Source: Cohnella faecalis | Lineage (GTDB): Bacteria; Bacillota; Bacilli; Paenibacillales; Paenibacillaceae | NCBI RefSeq assembly: GCF_003570905.1 | Contig: NZ_QXJM01000056.1 | Span: forward strand, 62,001-126,000 | DNA: 64,000 bases | Reading direction: 5' to 3' | Part shown: positions 34,907 through 45,082 of the stretch, one piece after another | Layout: each line of letters begins with the position of its first letter | Position numbering within the stretch: the first letter of the stretch is position 1 | Program-made: the position numbers and the translations under genes | Notes under the pieces: model-generated | Told to the model about the DNA's origin: nothing | Database searches by the model: none | What the model saw: the letters and a program-made list of their open reading frames with translations, nothing else

Positions 34907-36852
34907 ATGAAATTGCGGTTGACGAAACAGCTTGGCGCGCCGATCAACAAGGGGATGTTCGGTCTCTTCTTTGAGGACATCAATTACGGATTGGATGGCG
35001 GCCTTCACGCGGAAATGATCGAGAATCGTTCTTTTGAGTTCGTCCAAACGAGGGGCAGCCATCATAAATACGAGGAAATGTTCGACGGGCTATACGGATG
35101 GAGTGCTTATCCGGAGCAAGGGAACGGTGCGACACTCGCGATTCGCTCCGATAGACCCCAGAACGAGGTCAATTCGCATTATCTGGCGTTTACGGCATCG
35201 ATGGCGCAGCTCGCAGTCGCCAACAAAGCGTTTGAAGGCGTATGCTTGAACAACAATTCGACCTACCGTGTTCGCTTCTACGCCCGAACCGAAGACTATG
35301 CCGGCAGCATCGAAGCTCTTGTAATCAAGGACGGCCATGTTGCGGCCTGTGTCGTCGCAACACCATCGGTGAGCAAAGACTGGGTGCTGTATGAAGCGAA
35401 TTTAATCGCTAGGCACGGAGTTACGCACGGGACTTTCATGCTCAAATTGGAGAGACAGGGTACGGTTCACTTCGATTTTATTTCAATGATGCCTTCCGAC
35501 GCGGTCTTAGGATTGTTCCGTCGGGATTTGGTTCAATGGCTCAAGGAGATGAAGCCCGGCTTCTTGCGTTTCCCGGGCGGATGCGTGGTTGAAGGACATT
35601 CGCTCGCGAATCGATACCAATGGAAGCATAGTGTCGGGCAAGCAGAAGAACGGAAGCCGCTTGGCAACCGTTGGGCGCTTCGAGGCTGTGCGGAAGAGAA
35701 CGAATATACGGGTCCGTATAGCCGGTATAATCAAACGCTGGGCATCAGCTATTATGAATATTTCCTCTTATGCGAATACCTGGGTGCAAAGGCAATCCCC
35801 GTTGTAAGCGTGGGCGTAGCTTGTCAATTTCAATCTACGGAGATGGTTTCCGTAGAAGACCCGGCATTCCAAACCTATATTGACGACGTACTCGACTTGA
35901 TTGAGTTTGCAAACGGGCCGGTTGATTCGATATGGGGGAGCGTCCGAGCGGAGATGGGTCATCCCGAGCCGTTCGATCTGGAGATGATCGGAATCGGCAA
36001 CGAACAGTGGGAGACGGAGAAGGTCGATTTCTTTCGAAGATACGAGCTATTTCAGAAGGCGATTCATCAACGGTACCCGTCCATAAAGATTATCGGATCA
36101 GCAGGACCGGACGTTAACTCGGACAAATATGAGGCTGCGTGGCGTTATTATCGTGAAAAGTCGGAGGAAAATCCGGATTTTGTATATGCAGTGGACGAGC
36201 ACTATTACGTGAAGCCCGAATGGATGTTCGAAAACGTAAATTTTTACGATCAGTACCCCAGGAATATCAAGGTGTTCGCAGGCGAGTTTGCGGCACATCA
36301 CAGCAACGGCATGAATATGCCGGAATTGAACAACTGGGGTGCGGCTCTGGCGGAAGCCGCCTTCATGACGGCCTCGAGAGGAATGCGGACGTTATCGTAT
36401 TGGCCTCGTACGCCCCGCTTTTCGCGCGGCTTCGGTATGCGCAATGGTCCCCGAATATGATCTGGTTCGACGGCGAGCGATCCTATGCAAGTCCCAGTTA
36501 TTATATTCAGAAGTTATATAGCACACAGATCGGAACGCATCTCTTGCAGACGATCGCCGACACAGAAGAGATTCCGTTCGTTGTTTCTTACGATCGCGAG
36601 GCCGGAGCGCTCTTCATCAAGCTCGCGAATCCACTCGATCGAAACGTCAGTGTGAAGATCGAATCCGATTTCTCGTTAGCCGATCAAGGAGAAGTCCAGG
36701 TTATACAAGCCGACGAGGAGGAAGTGAACTCCATCGAATCGCCGCGCCGCGTTGCGCCGATAACTTCCGCGTTCGCATGTTTTGACGGGATGGAGTACGA
36801 GGTCGGCGCCAAATCGTTTCATGTACTGAAAATATTCCGCAAAGATAAATAA
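34907..36852 (+). CDS. Alpha-L-arabinofuranosidase, GH51 (frameshifted)
   Basis: Two frames give ~648 residues of a GH51 enzyme without signal peptide, so cytoplasmic. It starts KLRLTKQLGAPINKGMFGLF and contains FLRFPGGCVVEG. The acid/base Glu is in IGIGNEQWETE and the nucleophile Glu in VFAGEFAAHH. The shift is at ~36374-36376: one extra base gives ...ERNADVIVLASYAPLFARL, the family sequence. The second frame runs to 36852 (Ig-like C-terminal domain). It releases arabinose from imported arabino-oligosaccharides. GGAAGGTGA precedes the ATG. The divergent AraC gene is the likely regulator. Confidence 0.88.
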
Positions 36853-36870
36853 TTCGCTCGAATCGACAGA

Positions 36871-36910
36871 ACAACTCACAAGCACGACGCTTGTGAGTTG
36901 TTTGTGTTGG
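36871..36910 (+). terminator. Rho-independent terminator after the arabinofuranosidase gene
   Basis: A perfect 13-bp stem (ACAACTCACAAGC / GCTTGTGAGTTGT) with loop ACGAC, followed by TTGTGTT, 18 bp after the stop. Confidence 0.85.
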
Positions 36911-37103
36911 AAGCTCTATCGCCCGAAACTCCGAAGTTGAGCAGCATGGTTTCGATAGAGCAGCTAATAGAAATTCAAGTTTTATTGCAAAGCAGTCAAC
37001 GCTAATATAACTGGTGTCGAACGAGTGATTTAGAGTTGTCCACAAAAAGCATAGTATGACTTCTTCCCACTTGACAAAGCTAAGAATCACCCGTAATATC
37101 TAA

Positions 37104-37119
37104 GTGTGTCCGGGCACAC
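37104..37119 (+). promoter_or_regulatory. Palindromic operator, copy 1 (upstream of xylFGH)
   Basis: GTGTGTCCGGGCACAC is one base from the perfect palindrome GTGTGCCCGGGCACAC found 102 bp downstream. The central CG and even dyad are typical of LacI-family operators. Confidence 0.6.
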
Positions 37120-37201
37120 TATGAAATTTTTCTGCAGCCTTCATTTTTTACAAAGCTTTGGATTGTGGAATAGCATAATGTGATAGGATATTTTTTTGTT
37201 C

Positions 37202-37225
37202 ATTTGTGTGCCCGGGCACACAAAT
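37202..37225 (+). promoter_or_regulatory. Palindromic operator, copy 2 (perfect 24-bp dyad upstream of xylFGH)
   Basis: The core GTGTGCCCGGGCACAC (37206-37221) is flanked by ATTT and AAAT, giving a perfect 24-bp palindrome. A related site lies before the sensor kinase at 56285. Two copies ~10 helical turns apart would allow looping. The regulator gene is not identifiable nearby. Confidence 0.65.
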
Positions 37226-37520
37226 TGCAAACGGGTGGAACAGCGTTAGATTGTCTGATTCCACTTGCCAAGAGAACAATGTTGCCTTAATCGCACGTTG
37301 CATTTTAGACGAAGGCGATATAACAGGATTTTTGAAACCGGATACAGAGTTTGAGGATGGCGACTTCAGAAAAACATATTTTGTGTATCTGCCGCGTGAG
37401 ATTCATATCGCTAGACTGTCTCCGTGATGCACATTCCTAACTATGCAGATACATTGGCTAAGTTAGCTATCAAATCGGCGGAATCGTCGCCCCAAGCCGG
37501 AACTGGATTGACTTTGGTTT
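37223..37520 (+). pseudogene. Aldo/keto reductase gene remnant
   Basis: From ~37255 to 37427 the frame reads CQENNVALIARCILDEG, then TGFLKPDTEFEDGDFRKTYF. This is the typical C-terminal third of an aldo/keto reductase. It ends early at 37427; a following frame (LAKLAIKSAESSPQAGTG) resembles the next AKR block. No N-terminal part, no start and no ribosome-binding site are present. A decayed fragment now inside the xylFGH promoter region. Confidence 0.5.
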
Positions 37521-37523
37521 GAG

Positions 37524-37538
37524 ATTAAAGCGCTTTCA
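37524..37538 (+). promoter_or_regulatory. cre-like (CcpA) site upstream of xylF
   Basis: ATTAAAGCGCTTTCA matches the cre consensus at all but one position, with an 8-bp dyad AAAGCGCTTT at its core. It lies 46 bp before the xylF start, a position suited to catabolite repression. Confidence 0.55.
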
Positions 37539-37584
37539 TTTGGCGCTCAATCTATAAAATAAAATAATAAAGGGGAAAAGATGT

Positions 37585-38642
37585 ATGAGAACAGTTTCAA
37601 AAAAGGCGCTGATTTTAAGCTTGGCTGCAATGTTGGTTATTCTACCTGCATGTTCTTCAAATAACGGAGGGCAGCAAGAAAGCAGCAGCGAGGCAGCAGC
37701 ATCCGGTGATGAGAAGATTGTAGTTGGCTTCCTTATGGATACTTTGGAAGAAGAAAGATGGCAGCGGGACAAACAGTATATGACCGCTGAGGCAGAAGCC
37801 AACAATGTAGAAATCAAAATTCAAGTAGCAAATGGCGATGATGCAAAGCAAATTTCTCAAGCGGAAAACCTTATTAACCAAGGTATCGATGTGCTTGTGG
37901 CGGTTCCGCATAATGCGGAAGCAGCTTCAGCAATCGTAGAAATTGCGCATGATGCAAATATACCTGTTTTATCATACGAGCGACTTATAAAAAATGCAGA
38001 CGTAGATTTTTACATTCAGGTTGATGGTGAGCGGGTAGGCGAAATTCAAGCTGAAGCTCTTACCAAACTAGTGCCAAAAGGTAATTATGTTCTTATCGAA
38101 GGTGCTGACACAGATAACAGTGCTCATTTGTTCAAGCAGGGGCAAATGAACATTCTGAAACCATTTGTTGATAAGGGCGACATTAAAATTGTGTATGACC
38201 AATGGACAGAGGAATGGGATCCCGCCAATGCGTTAGCCAATATGGAAAACGCTCTGACCTCCAATAACAATAAAGTTGATGCTGTATTGGCCGCTAATGA
38301 TGGCACGGCAGGGGAGCTATTCAAGCTCTGGAGGCTCAAGGTCTTGCCGGTAAAGTACCTGTCACAGGTCAAGATGCTGAACTGGCTGCAATGAAGAGAA
38401 TTATTGAAGGAACACAAACGATGACAGTATATAAACCGATTCAACCGTTGGCAAAAAAAGCCATGGAGGTAGCTATCCAAATGGCAAAGAAAGAAACAGT
38501 AAAGACGGATTCTGTAACGAATAACGGAAAAAACGATGTCCCTACAGTTTTGGTTGAGCCAATCGCAATCACTAAAGATAATATCGATAAAGAGATTATA
38601 GAGAGCGGTTTTTACACCAAAGAGCAAGTTTACGGAAAATAA
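37585..38642 (+). CDS. xylF: D-xylose ABC transporter substrate-binding protein XylF (frameshifted)
   Basis: About 352 residues over two frames. A lipoprotein signal ends LPACSS. The mature protein follows E. coli XylF closely: LEEERWQRDKQYM, QISQAENLINQGIDVLV, DFYIQVDGERVGEIQAEAL, then NNNKVDAVLAANDGTAG. The frame breaks at the G-run 38311-38314. One extra G gives GGAIQALEAQGLAGKVPVTG, then QDAELAAMKRIIEGTQTMTV in the second frame. It binds xylose outside the membrane. The usual AAAGGGGAAAAG ribosome-binding site precedes the ATG. Confidence 0.87.
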
Positions 38643-38657
38643 TTCATTCGTACCTTA

Positions 38658-38686
38658 AGTCGGTCGGCGAGAATTCTTGCCCGACT
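38658..38686 (+). other. Intercistronic stem-loop between xylF and xylG
   Basis: AGTCG pairs with CGACT; after a small bulge GGCGAGA pairs with TTCTTGCC (one G-U). It lies just after the binding-protein stop, as in three other transporter operons here, and has no T-tract. Confidence 0.55.
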
Positions 38687-38705
38687 GAAAAGGGGAGGTA
38701 TTGGC

Positions 38706-40249
38706 TTGAGTAATGCTTTGGAAATGAAAAACATAACGAAAGAGTTTCCTGGAGTGAAGGCGCTCAAGGACGTAACTTTTCATGTGAAAAGGGGCGAGAT
38801 ACATGCCCTTTGCGGTGAGAATGGTGCCGGTAAATCCACTCTCATGAAGGTTCTTGGAGGAGTCTACTCCTATGGTTCATACAGCGGTGACATAATCGTC
38901 GATGGAATTACGAAACAATTTAACAGAATTAAAGATGCAGAGGCAGCGGGCATCTCGATTATCTACCAGGAATTAACTTTGGTTAAAGAGTTGTCTGTTG
39001 GGGAGAATATTTTTCTTGGAAACGAGCCAAAAGGCTTTTGGGTACGTTTGATTGGGATCGGCTGAATATGGAGAGCGAAGTTTGGTTGCACAAGGTAGGT
39101 CTTCAAAGTATTAGCCCCGAGAGACTTACAGGCACGCTTGGAATCGGTCAACAACAGCTAATTGAAATTGCAAAGGCATTGTCTAAAAATACGAAAATTT
39201 TAATATTAGATGAACCGACCGCCGCTCTTGCCGAGCATGAGGTTGGAATATTGCTTAATTTGCTGAGGGAGTTGCGTAAAGATGGTGTCACATGCATTTA
39301 TATTTCTCATAAATTGAATGAAGTTTTTGACATTGCCGATACGATTACCGTTCTACGTGATGGCGCAACTGTGGCTAGCCATCCGGCAAGTGAGCTGACA
39401 CAGGATAAGGTAATATCCCTGATGGTTGGACGTGAATTGAATGAGCGATATCCTTCAATCACCTTTAATCCCACTGACGTTGCAATGTCAGTTTCACAAT
39501 ACTCGGTATGGGACCATCATCAGCAGAATCGTAAAATAATCGATAATATTTCGTTAGATATTCGAAAAGGAGAGGTGTTGGGAATCGCCGGTCTGGTAGG
39601 GTCGGGTAGAAGTGAGCTTGTAATGAGTTTGTTCGGTTCGTTCCATGGAGAAGCAAAAGGCACAGTAATGATCGATGGCAAACCGACAACTATTAAAAAT
39701 GCTGAACATGCCATTAAGAACGGATTAGCGCTTGTGTCCGAGGATCGAAAAAAATATGGGCTTGTGTTAAGTGAAAGCATTTTGAAAAATATTACGTTAT
39801 CTAGTCTCCCCAAGGTTTCGAGCGTAGGAATTATAGATGAAAATGAAGAAGCTCGTTATACAAATCAATTCATGAATGCGCTGAAAATTAAAGCCAATTC
39901 TGCAGAAACTGTGGTCGGTACACTCAGTGGAGGCAATCAACAGAAGGTAGTCTTAGGTAAATGGCTTCTCACGAATCCCAAAATATTAATTTTGGATGAA
40001 CCTACGCGAGGTATTGATGTTGGAGCAAAATATGAAATATATATGATTATTAAACAGTTGGCTGAAAGTGGTACGGCGATCATCATGATCTCCTCTGAAT
40101 TACCGGAGGTGCTGGGCATGAGTAACCGGATTTTAGTTATGAATGAAGGGAGATTTACGGCCGAATTCGATCGTAATGAAGCCACACAAGAGAAGATCAT
40201 GTTAGCAGCAACTGGAGGTAAGATGTATGGTCACGAACATGAATACTGA
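38706..40249 (+). CDS. xylG: D-xylose ABC transporter ATP-binding protein XylG (frameshifted)
   Basis: About 514 residues with two ATPase domains, as in XylG/RbsA. TTG start 7 nt after GGGGAGG. Domain 1: Walker A GENGAGKST, signature LGIGQQQLIEIAKAL, Walker B ILILDEPTAAL. Domain 2: GLVGSGRSELV, LSGGNQQKVVLGKWLL, ILILDEPTRGIDVG. The frame breaks in the A-run 39029-39032; one extra A gives NEPKRLLGTFDWDRL. It energises xylose uptake with XylF and XylH. Its end overlaps xylH by 23 bp. Confidence 0.88.
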
Positions 40250-41416
40250 AATTAACTCTACTCCACGGGAAAACGCACAGCCCAAAACCAAACTTTTTAA
40301 GCTTGATGTTCGAGCTTATACAATGATTGTTTCTTTAGTAGGCATCTGGCTTCTATTTAGCTTTCTGAACGAAACGTTTCTAACCCCGCGTAATTTATCT
40401 AACTTGTTCGTTCAAATGTCTGTAACCTCTGTTTTGGCTATTGGCATGGTATTGGTTATCGTCGCGGGGCAAATCGATTTGTCGGTTGGATCCATAGTTG
40501 GGCTTACCGGCGCTATAGCAGCTATACTCAATGTCTGGTTGGAATGGGACACAACCCCCGTTATTATTGTCACCATTCTTGTTGGCGTTGTAATCGGTTT
40601 CTTTCAAGGATGGCTTGTAGCTTATAAAGCAATTCCAGCCTTTATTGTTACGCTAGGTGGAATGCTAGTCTTTAGAGGAATATTGTTGGGTTTGACAGGC
40701 GGGGCTACGATTTCTTCCTTATCACCTGGCATCAAGTTTTTAGGTAAGGGGTATGTGGAACCGTTTATAAGTATCATTGCGGGATTATTGGCTATTGCGG
40801 CCACTGTATTTTTTATGATTCGCAAACGAATTAATCGTGCAAAATATGGCTTCGAATTAACCAAGAATATCGTCTTTGCATTACAAATGCTAGGAATGGC
40901 CATATTAATCGTTGGTTTTGTATTTGCGATGAATCAATATCGCGGAGTTCCGATCCCATTTGTTATTGTTATCTTTCTCGCGCTGCTATTTGCCTTCATT
41001 GCTAGAAAAACCATTTTCGGGCGCCAAGTTTTTGCTGTCGGTGGAAATGCTGAGGCTGCGAGGCTTTCCGGTATTAATATTAAAAAACGAATTTTGTCTG
41101 TTTTTATTCTATGCAACACTTTGGCCGCTATAGCGGGTTAATTTTAACCGCCCGACTGGATGCGGCCACAACAAGCGCCGGAACCATGTACGAGCTCGAT
41201 GCAATTGCAGCTTGCGTAATAGGCGGTACAAGCCTAATAGGCGGTGTGGGAACTATACCCGGAGCGCTGCTGGGTGCCTTAATTATGGCTAGTCTGGATA
41301 ATGGTATGAGTATCATCAATTTGGATTCTTATTGGCAGTCAATAGTAAAAGGAAGCATTCTCGTTCTCGCTGTGTGGGTCGATATTTACAGCCGGAAAAA
41401 ACAAGCATCAAAGTAA
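40227..41416 (+). CDS. xylH: D-xylose ABC transporter permease XylH (frameshifted)
   Basis: About 397 residues, ten or so TM helices, as in XylH. The first frame carries GQIDLSVGSIVGLTGAIAAIL and AVGGNAEAARLSGINIKKR. The second carries LDAATTSAGTMYELDAIAACV and GGTSLIGGVGTIPGALLGAL. The break is at the G-run 41135-41137; one extra G joins CNTLAAIAGLILTARLDAA. ATG 40227 lies 8 nt after GGAGG inside the xylG 3' end. A terminator follows. Confidence 0.87.
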
Positions 41417-41442
41417 AAGCCGTAATTTCATATCAAGACCAA

Positions 41443-41470
41443 GGGAGCCATTCATAGAATGGTTCCTTTC
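41443..41470 (+). terminator. Rho-independent terminator of xylFGH
   Basis: GGAGCCATT pairs with AATGGTTCC (one G-U) around a 5-nt loop, followed by TTTC and ATTT, 27 bp after the xylH stop. Confidence 0.7.
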
Positions 41471-41563
41471 ATTTCCAACAGAGGATATATGGAGCCCCGT
41501 TAACCGCAATAATTGAATTTTTGAACTTTTTAAAAATTATTTTAGCCAATTAGCCGAAATGTA

Positions 41564-41597
41564 TTGACACTTAATCAATTTTCAGTAAACTGAAATT
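41564..41597 (+). promoter_or_regulatory. Promoter and dyad operator of the YhfZ-type regulator gene (motif site 2)
   Basis: A perfect -35 TTGACA (41564-41569) with TAAACT (41586-41591) as -10 at 16 bp. The dyad TTTCAGTAAACTGAAA (41580-41595) covers the -10 and ends just before the ATG at 41598. It fits TTTTCWGTAAAYTRAW (41579-41594). The position suggests autorepression. Confidence 0.6.
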
Positions 41598-42511
41598 ATG
41601 AATAACCTAAACAGTAAATCTGCCCATTTAGCAACACAAATCGCTAAAGAGCTCATTAGATGCGAAGTGGGGGAACGGATCCCGACCACTCCTTACTTTA
41701 GCGAAAAGTTCAGCGCCGGTTTTGGCACGATTGAGAAGGTATTGACCAGTTTTAAGACCCAAGGGGCATCAAACTGCAAGCGAGAGGCCAGATGGGGACA
41801 TACTTGCTGAGTAAAGATGATGCCAAACTTTGGCAAATCGCCGATTTCGGAATCATCGTGGGTCTGCTCCCCTTGCCCAATGCAATCGAATACGAGGGAT
41901 TGGCAACCGGATTTACGGAGTCCCTGCTTCGATCAGGGGTAAAGTTCAGCTTGAACTACAAACATGGAGCTGTTGAAAGGGTTAAAAACTTGATCGATAA
42001 TCGATGCGACTTTATCGTCTTGTCGAATAGTGCTGCCGAAACCGTTCTTGAACAGTATACAGATCTTTATGCGTTACAACATTTAAGCGCTCTCACTTAT
42101 TATTCGGGTGTGTATTTGATTAAAAGAAAAGATCTCGACATCGATAAGACCAAGTGGAGAATAGGGATAGACAGGACTTCATATGATCACATTACTTTCT
42201 CGGATAACGAATTTCCGGAAAATTCGAAAGTTAATGTGCACTATGTAAATATTCCTTACTTCATAGCGAATGGAACCATTGATGCGGCGATTATTCTGAA
42301 TAGAACGCACATCGCCATTGATTTAATGGAGTATTTAACCATTGAATCTTTAGAGACGACAGATTACTTAAGAAACCGGTCTTCCGCAACTATTGTCACT
42401 AAAAAGGATTTGGGCATGATCGGAATTTTGTTTAAAGAAATGGTTGACTTGGAATTGATAGAAAATGTCCAAAGAGATGTAATGGAGAGAAGAGTCGTAC
42501 CGACATTCTAG
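41598..42511 (+). CDS. YhfZ-family transcriptional regulator (frameshifted)
   Basis: About 304 residues over two frames. N-terminal HTH: SAHLATQIAKELIRCEVGER and FGTIEKVLTSFKTQGA. One missing A at ~41768 breaks it; restoring it gives IKLQARGQMGTYLLSKDD, the wing of YhfZ-type regulators. The C-terminal effector domain (PLPNAIEYEGLATGFTESLL, CDFIVLSNSAAETVLEQY, VNIPYFIANGTIDAAIILN) is a periplasmic-binding-like fold seen in E. coli YhfZ. In E. coli, yhfZ lies in a cluster with a phosphotriesterase-family gene, as here. It is the likely regulator of the operon to 51958. Confidence 0.78.
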
Positions 42512-42582
42512 AACAGGGTAACCCGGTTGCGGTGCTTCCTTAGCAATACGGAGGCATCCTCAACTATAACTATAAATATCAG

Positions 42583-42598
42583 TTTTCTGTAAATTGAT
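42583..42598 (+). promoter_or_regulatory. Candidate operator (motif site 3) before the FAD oxidoreductase gene
   Basis: TTTTCTGTAAATTGAT lies within a wider imperfect dyad (ATATCA / TGATAT). It is 37 bp before the TTG start at 42635 and shares the motif at 41579 and 34763. Likely binding site of the YhfZ-type regulator. Confidence 0.45.
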
Positions 42599-42634
42599 AT
42601 TAAGTCTAAAGCACGAGGGAAAGGGGAGCTGGTT

Positions 42635-43918
42635 TTGAAAATTCATCATTCGCAAGAGGTAGACGTCGCCGTTTTAGGAGGAGGCGCGGCGGGGATCATG
42701 GCAGCGACGTCGGCAGCCAGACACGGAATGAAAGTATTGCTCGTTGAAAATCAAGGGTGCTTGGGGGGCTCGCGAACTGCAGTCGGGGTCGATACTTTTT
42801 ACGGCTTCTATACGCCGGGTAATGTTAAGAAAAAAATCGTCGGGGGAATTCCGGATGAAGTCATCGAGAGGCTTCGTAAGGAAAATGCAGTGTTTGAACG
42901 CCCCAATACATACGGGGCAGGAACCGGACTCACTTACGATGTGGAAGTATTAAAGCTTGTTTATGAAGATCTCGTGCTTGGCTCGGATGTAAAGCTTCTT
43001 TATCATACTAGCGCTTGTTACGTTAATAGTTCCAACGGAACAATTGAAAGCGTTATTTTGGCCAATAAACAGGGGCTCACGGAGATCAAAGCCAAACGCT
43101 ATGTAGATACGACCGGAGATGCGGATATCGTATATCGCGCGAATGGTCAATTTATACCCTTGCAAGAGAATGAAACGCTTCAATCATTAAGCACTATCTT
43201 TTTTATGGCCAACGTGGATACTGAACGTGCGGGCAACGTAAAACACTCGGAACTTGTTGAAATGATGAAATCGGCCGTTGAAGAAGGCGGATACGAGCTG
43301 CCTAGACTGGATGGATCTTACCACAACACGCCAAATGCCGGCGTCATCCAAGCGAATATGGTGAGGGTGCCCGATGTGGATGCAACGGATCCGTACCTTC
43401 TCACTTTAGCGGAAGTTGAAGGCAGAAAGCAGGTAAGGCAGTATGCGAGATTTCTAAAAGACAAAGTACCAGGATTTGAAAACGCTTTTTTAATGAGTAC
43501 CGGCCAACATATAGGCGTTCGAGAAACCCGAAAAATCAAAGGCCATTACATCTTGACAGAGGAAGATGTGGTGGAGGGGAAGAAATTCGTCGACTCAGTC
43601 GCTTGCTGCGCTGCTCCTATTGAAGACCATAACTCCAGCAGCGGCACTCGTTGGGTCTATGTGAAGAACGATGAGATATACAACATCCCATACCGCTCCT
43701 TGGTTCCTTCTAATTTGAACAACGTCATTGTCGCCGGTCGCTGCATCTCGGCAACACATGGAGCTCAAGCTTCGGTGCGCAATTCCGCACAAGCGATGGC
43801 TCTTGGTCAAGCGGCGGGAACCGCTGCCGCACTAAGTATCGGCAGGGGAGAGTACTTCCCCGAATTAAACATTAAAGAACTTCAAACCCGTTTAATAGCT
43901 CAAAAAGCTATTATATAA
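42635..43918 (+). CDS. FAD-dependent oxidoreductase (FAD_oxidored family)
   Basis: 427 residues, TTG start 6 nt after GGGGAG. The N-terminal Rossmann FAD motif VLGGGAAGIMAATSAARHG is followed by ENQGCLGGSRTAVGVDTFYG. TGDADIVYRANG and STGQHIGVRETRKIKGHY come in the middle, and VIVAGRCISATHGAQASVRN near the end binds FAD. This family oxidises or reduces sugar-derived or organic acid substrates; members are poorly characterised. First structural gene of the operon, 16 bp before the solute-binding protein region. Confidence 0.85.
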   Translation: MKIHHSQEVDVAVLGGGAAGIMAATSAARHGMKVLLVENQGCLGGSRTAVGVDTFYGFYTPGNVKKKIVGGIPDEVIERLRKENAVFERPNTYGAGTGLTYDVEVLKLVYEDLVLGSDVKLLYHTSACYVNSSNGTIESVILANKQGLTEIKAKRYVDTTGDADIVYRANGQFIPLQENETLQSLSTIFFMANVDTERAGNVKHSELVEMMKSAVEEGGYELPRLDGSYHNTPNAGVIQANMVRVPDVDATDPYLLTLAEVEGRKQVRQYARFLKDKVPGFENAFLMSTGQHIGVRETRKIKGHYILTEEDVVEGKKFVDSVACCAAPIEDHNSSSGTRWVYVKNDEIYNIPYRSLVPSNLNNVIVAGRCISATHGAQASVRNSAQAMALGQAAGTAAALSIGRGEYFPELNIKELQTRLIAQKAII

Positions 43919-43940
43919 AAACAAGCGGAGGGGTATGGCT

Positions 43941-44996
43941 ATGTCAAAAAAAAGAGTTTGGTTTACAGCTTCGTTATTAGTAGTTGTCCTTCTATTTCTG
44001 GCTGCTTGCGGTAAAGACACGCAAGGCAACGAAAGCAGTACCGCGAGCGGCGAAACAAAATCGGATGGCTATGTAATTGTATGGTCGCCGTTATACCAAG
44101 GCAATTCGCATCAAGCTCAATCATTGGCCAACATTCAGGAAGCGGTAAAGAACAACCCCAAGATTAAGGAATTGATAGTTGCTAATCCCGACGGAAACGT
44201 AGAGACACAAATTAATCTAATCCGCAATGCCATTGACAAAAAGGCGGATGCAATCATTATCCAGGCCGTATCCGAGACAGCGCTGGTACCGGTATTGGAG
44301 GAGGCCGTTGAGGCGGGCGTCGTTGTCATTAACCAGGACAGCCTGATTAAGTCTGACAAGATGACCTCCAAAGTTTATGTCGATGACACGGAATGGAGCC
44401 GAATTACCGGCGAATGGCTGGTCGATAAGCTGGGCAAAAAAGGGAAAGTCGTCGTTCTGAACGGACTGGCGGGCAACACTACGAACCGCGACCGTTGGGA
44501 AAATGCCGAGAAGGTATTGAAGGGAACGGAAGGAATTGAGGTTTTGGCGGAAACGAATGCCGATTGGGCACAAGCGAAGGCGCAATCCGCAGTCGCCAGC
44601 TGGTTGGCGGCCTATCCGCAAATCGATGGAGTTTGGTCGCAAGGCGGAGAAATGACTTCGGGTGCCATTTTGGAGTTTGAAAAAGCGAATCGTCCTATGG
44701 TTCCAATGGTAGGGGAAGCCTATAACGGATTTTTGAAATTGTGGGCCAAACATAAGGATAAGGGCTTCTCTTCGATCGCTCCGGCGCTGCCGAACTACAA
44801 CGTACTCATTTCGCTGGAAGTCGCCCTGAGAGCGCTGGAAGGTAAAGAAGTGCCGAAAAATGTGCTTGTTCCGCTGCCGATGGTTACCGACGAAACTTTG
44901 AGCAATTATGTGCAGCCGGATAAAGCCGACGATTATTGGGTATTCGATAAATTGGCCGCTGAAGAAATCGACAAAATCATTACCGATAACAAATAA
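43941..44996 (+). CDS. Sugar ABC transporter substrate-binding lipoprotein (ribose type)
   Basis: 351 residues from ATG 43941, 7 nt after GGAGGGG; ATG 43935 is too close. The lipoprotein signal ends LAACGK. Periplasmic-binding-protein type 1 fold: ALVPVLEEAVEAGVVVINQD, GKVVVLNGLAGNTTNRDRW, AQAKAQSAVASWLAAYPQI. It delivers an unknown sugar or polyol to the ATPase and permeases downstream. A strong hairpin separates it from the ATPase gene. Confidence 0.9.
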   Translation: MSKKRVWFTASLLVVVLLFLAACGKDTQGNESSTASGETKSDGYVIVWSPLYQGNSHQAQSLANIQEAVKNNPKIKELIVANPDGNVETQINLIRNAIDKKADAIIIQAVSETALVPVLEEAVEAGVVVINQDSLIKSDKMTSKVYVDDTEWSRITGEWLVDKLGKKGKVVVLNGLAGNTTNRDRWENAEKVLKGTEGIEVLAETNADWAQAKAQSAVASWLAAYPQIDGVWSQGGEMTSGAILEFEKANRPMVPMVGEAYNGFLKLWAKHKDKGFSSIAPALPNYNVLISLEVALRALEGKEVPKNVLVPLPMVTDETLSNYVQPDKADDYWVFDKLAAEEIDKIITDNK

Positions 44997-45007
44997 TAGC
45001 GGCTTGA

Positions 45008-45045
45008 GAGAGTACTTCTTCGGCATCCTGCAGAGAAGTACTCTC
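45008..45045 (+). other. Intercistronic stem-loop after the binding-protein gene
   Basis: A perfect 12-bp stem (GAGAGTACTTCT / AGAAGTACTCTC) with a 14-nt loop, 11 bp after the stop and without a T-tract. Confidence 0.65.
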
Positions 45046-45082
45046 GAATCCGCATATACACAGCCCAGGGAAGGTGACACAC

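Noticed and set aside
38311..39032. Programmed frameshifting in xylF and xylG
   Set aside because: No slippery heptamer with downstream structure, and the same kind of lesion hits eight unrelated genes; sequencing error is simpler.
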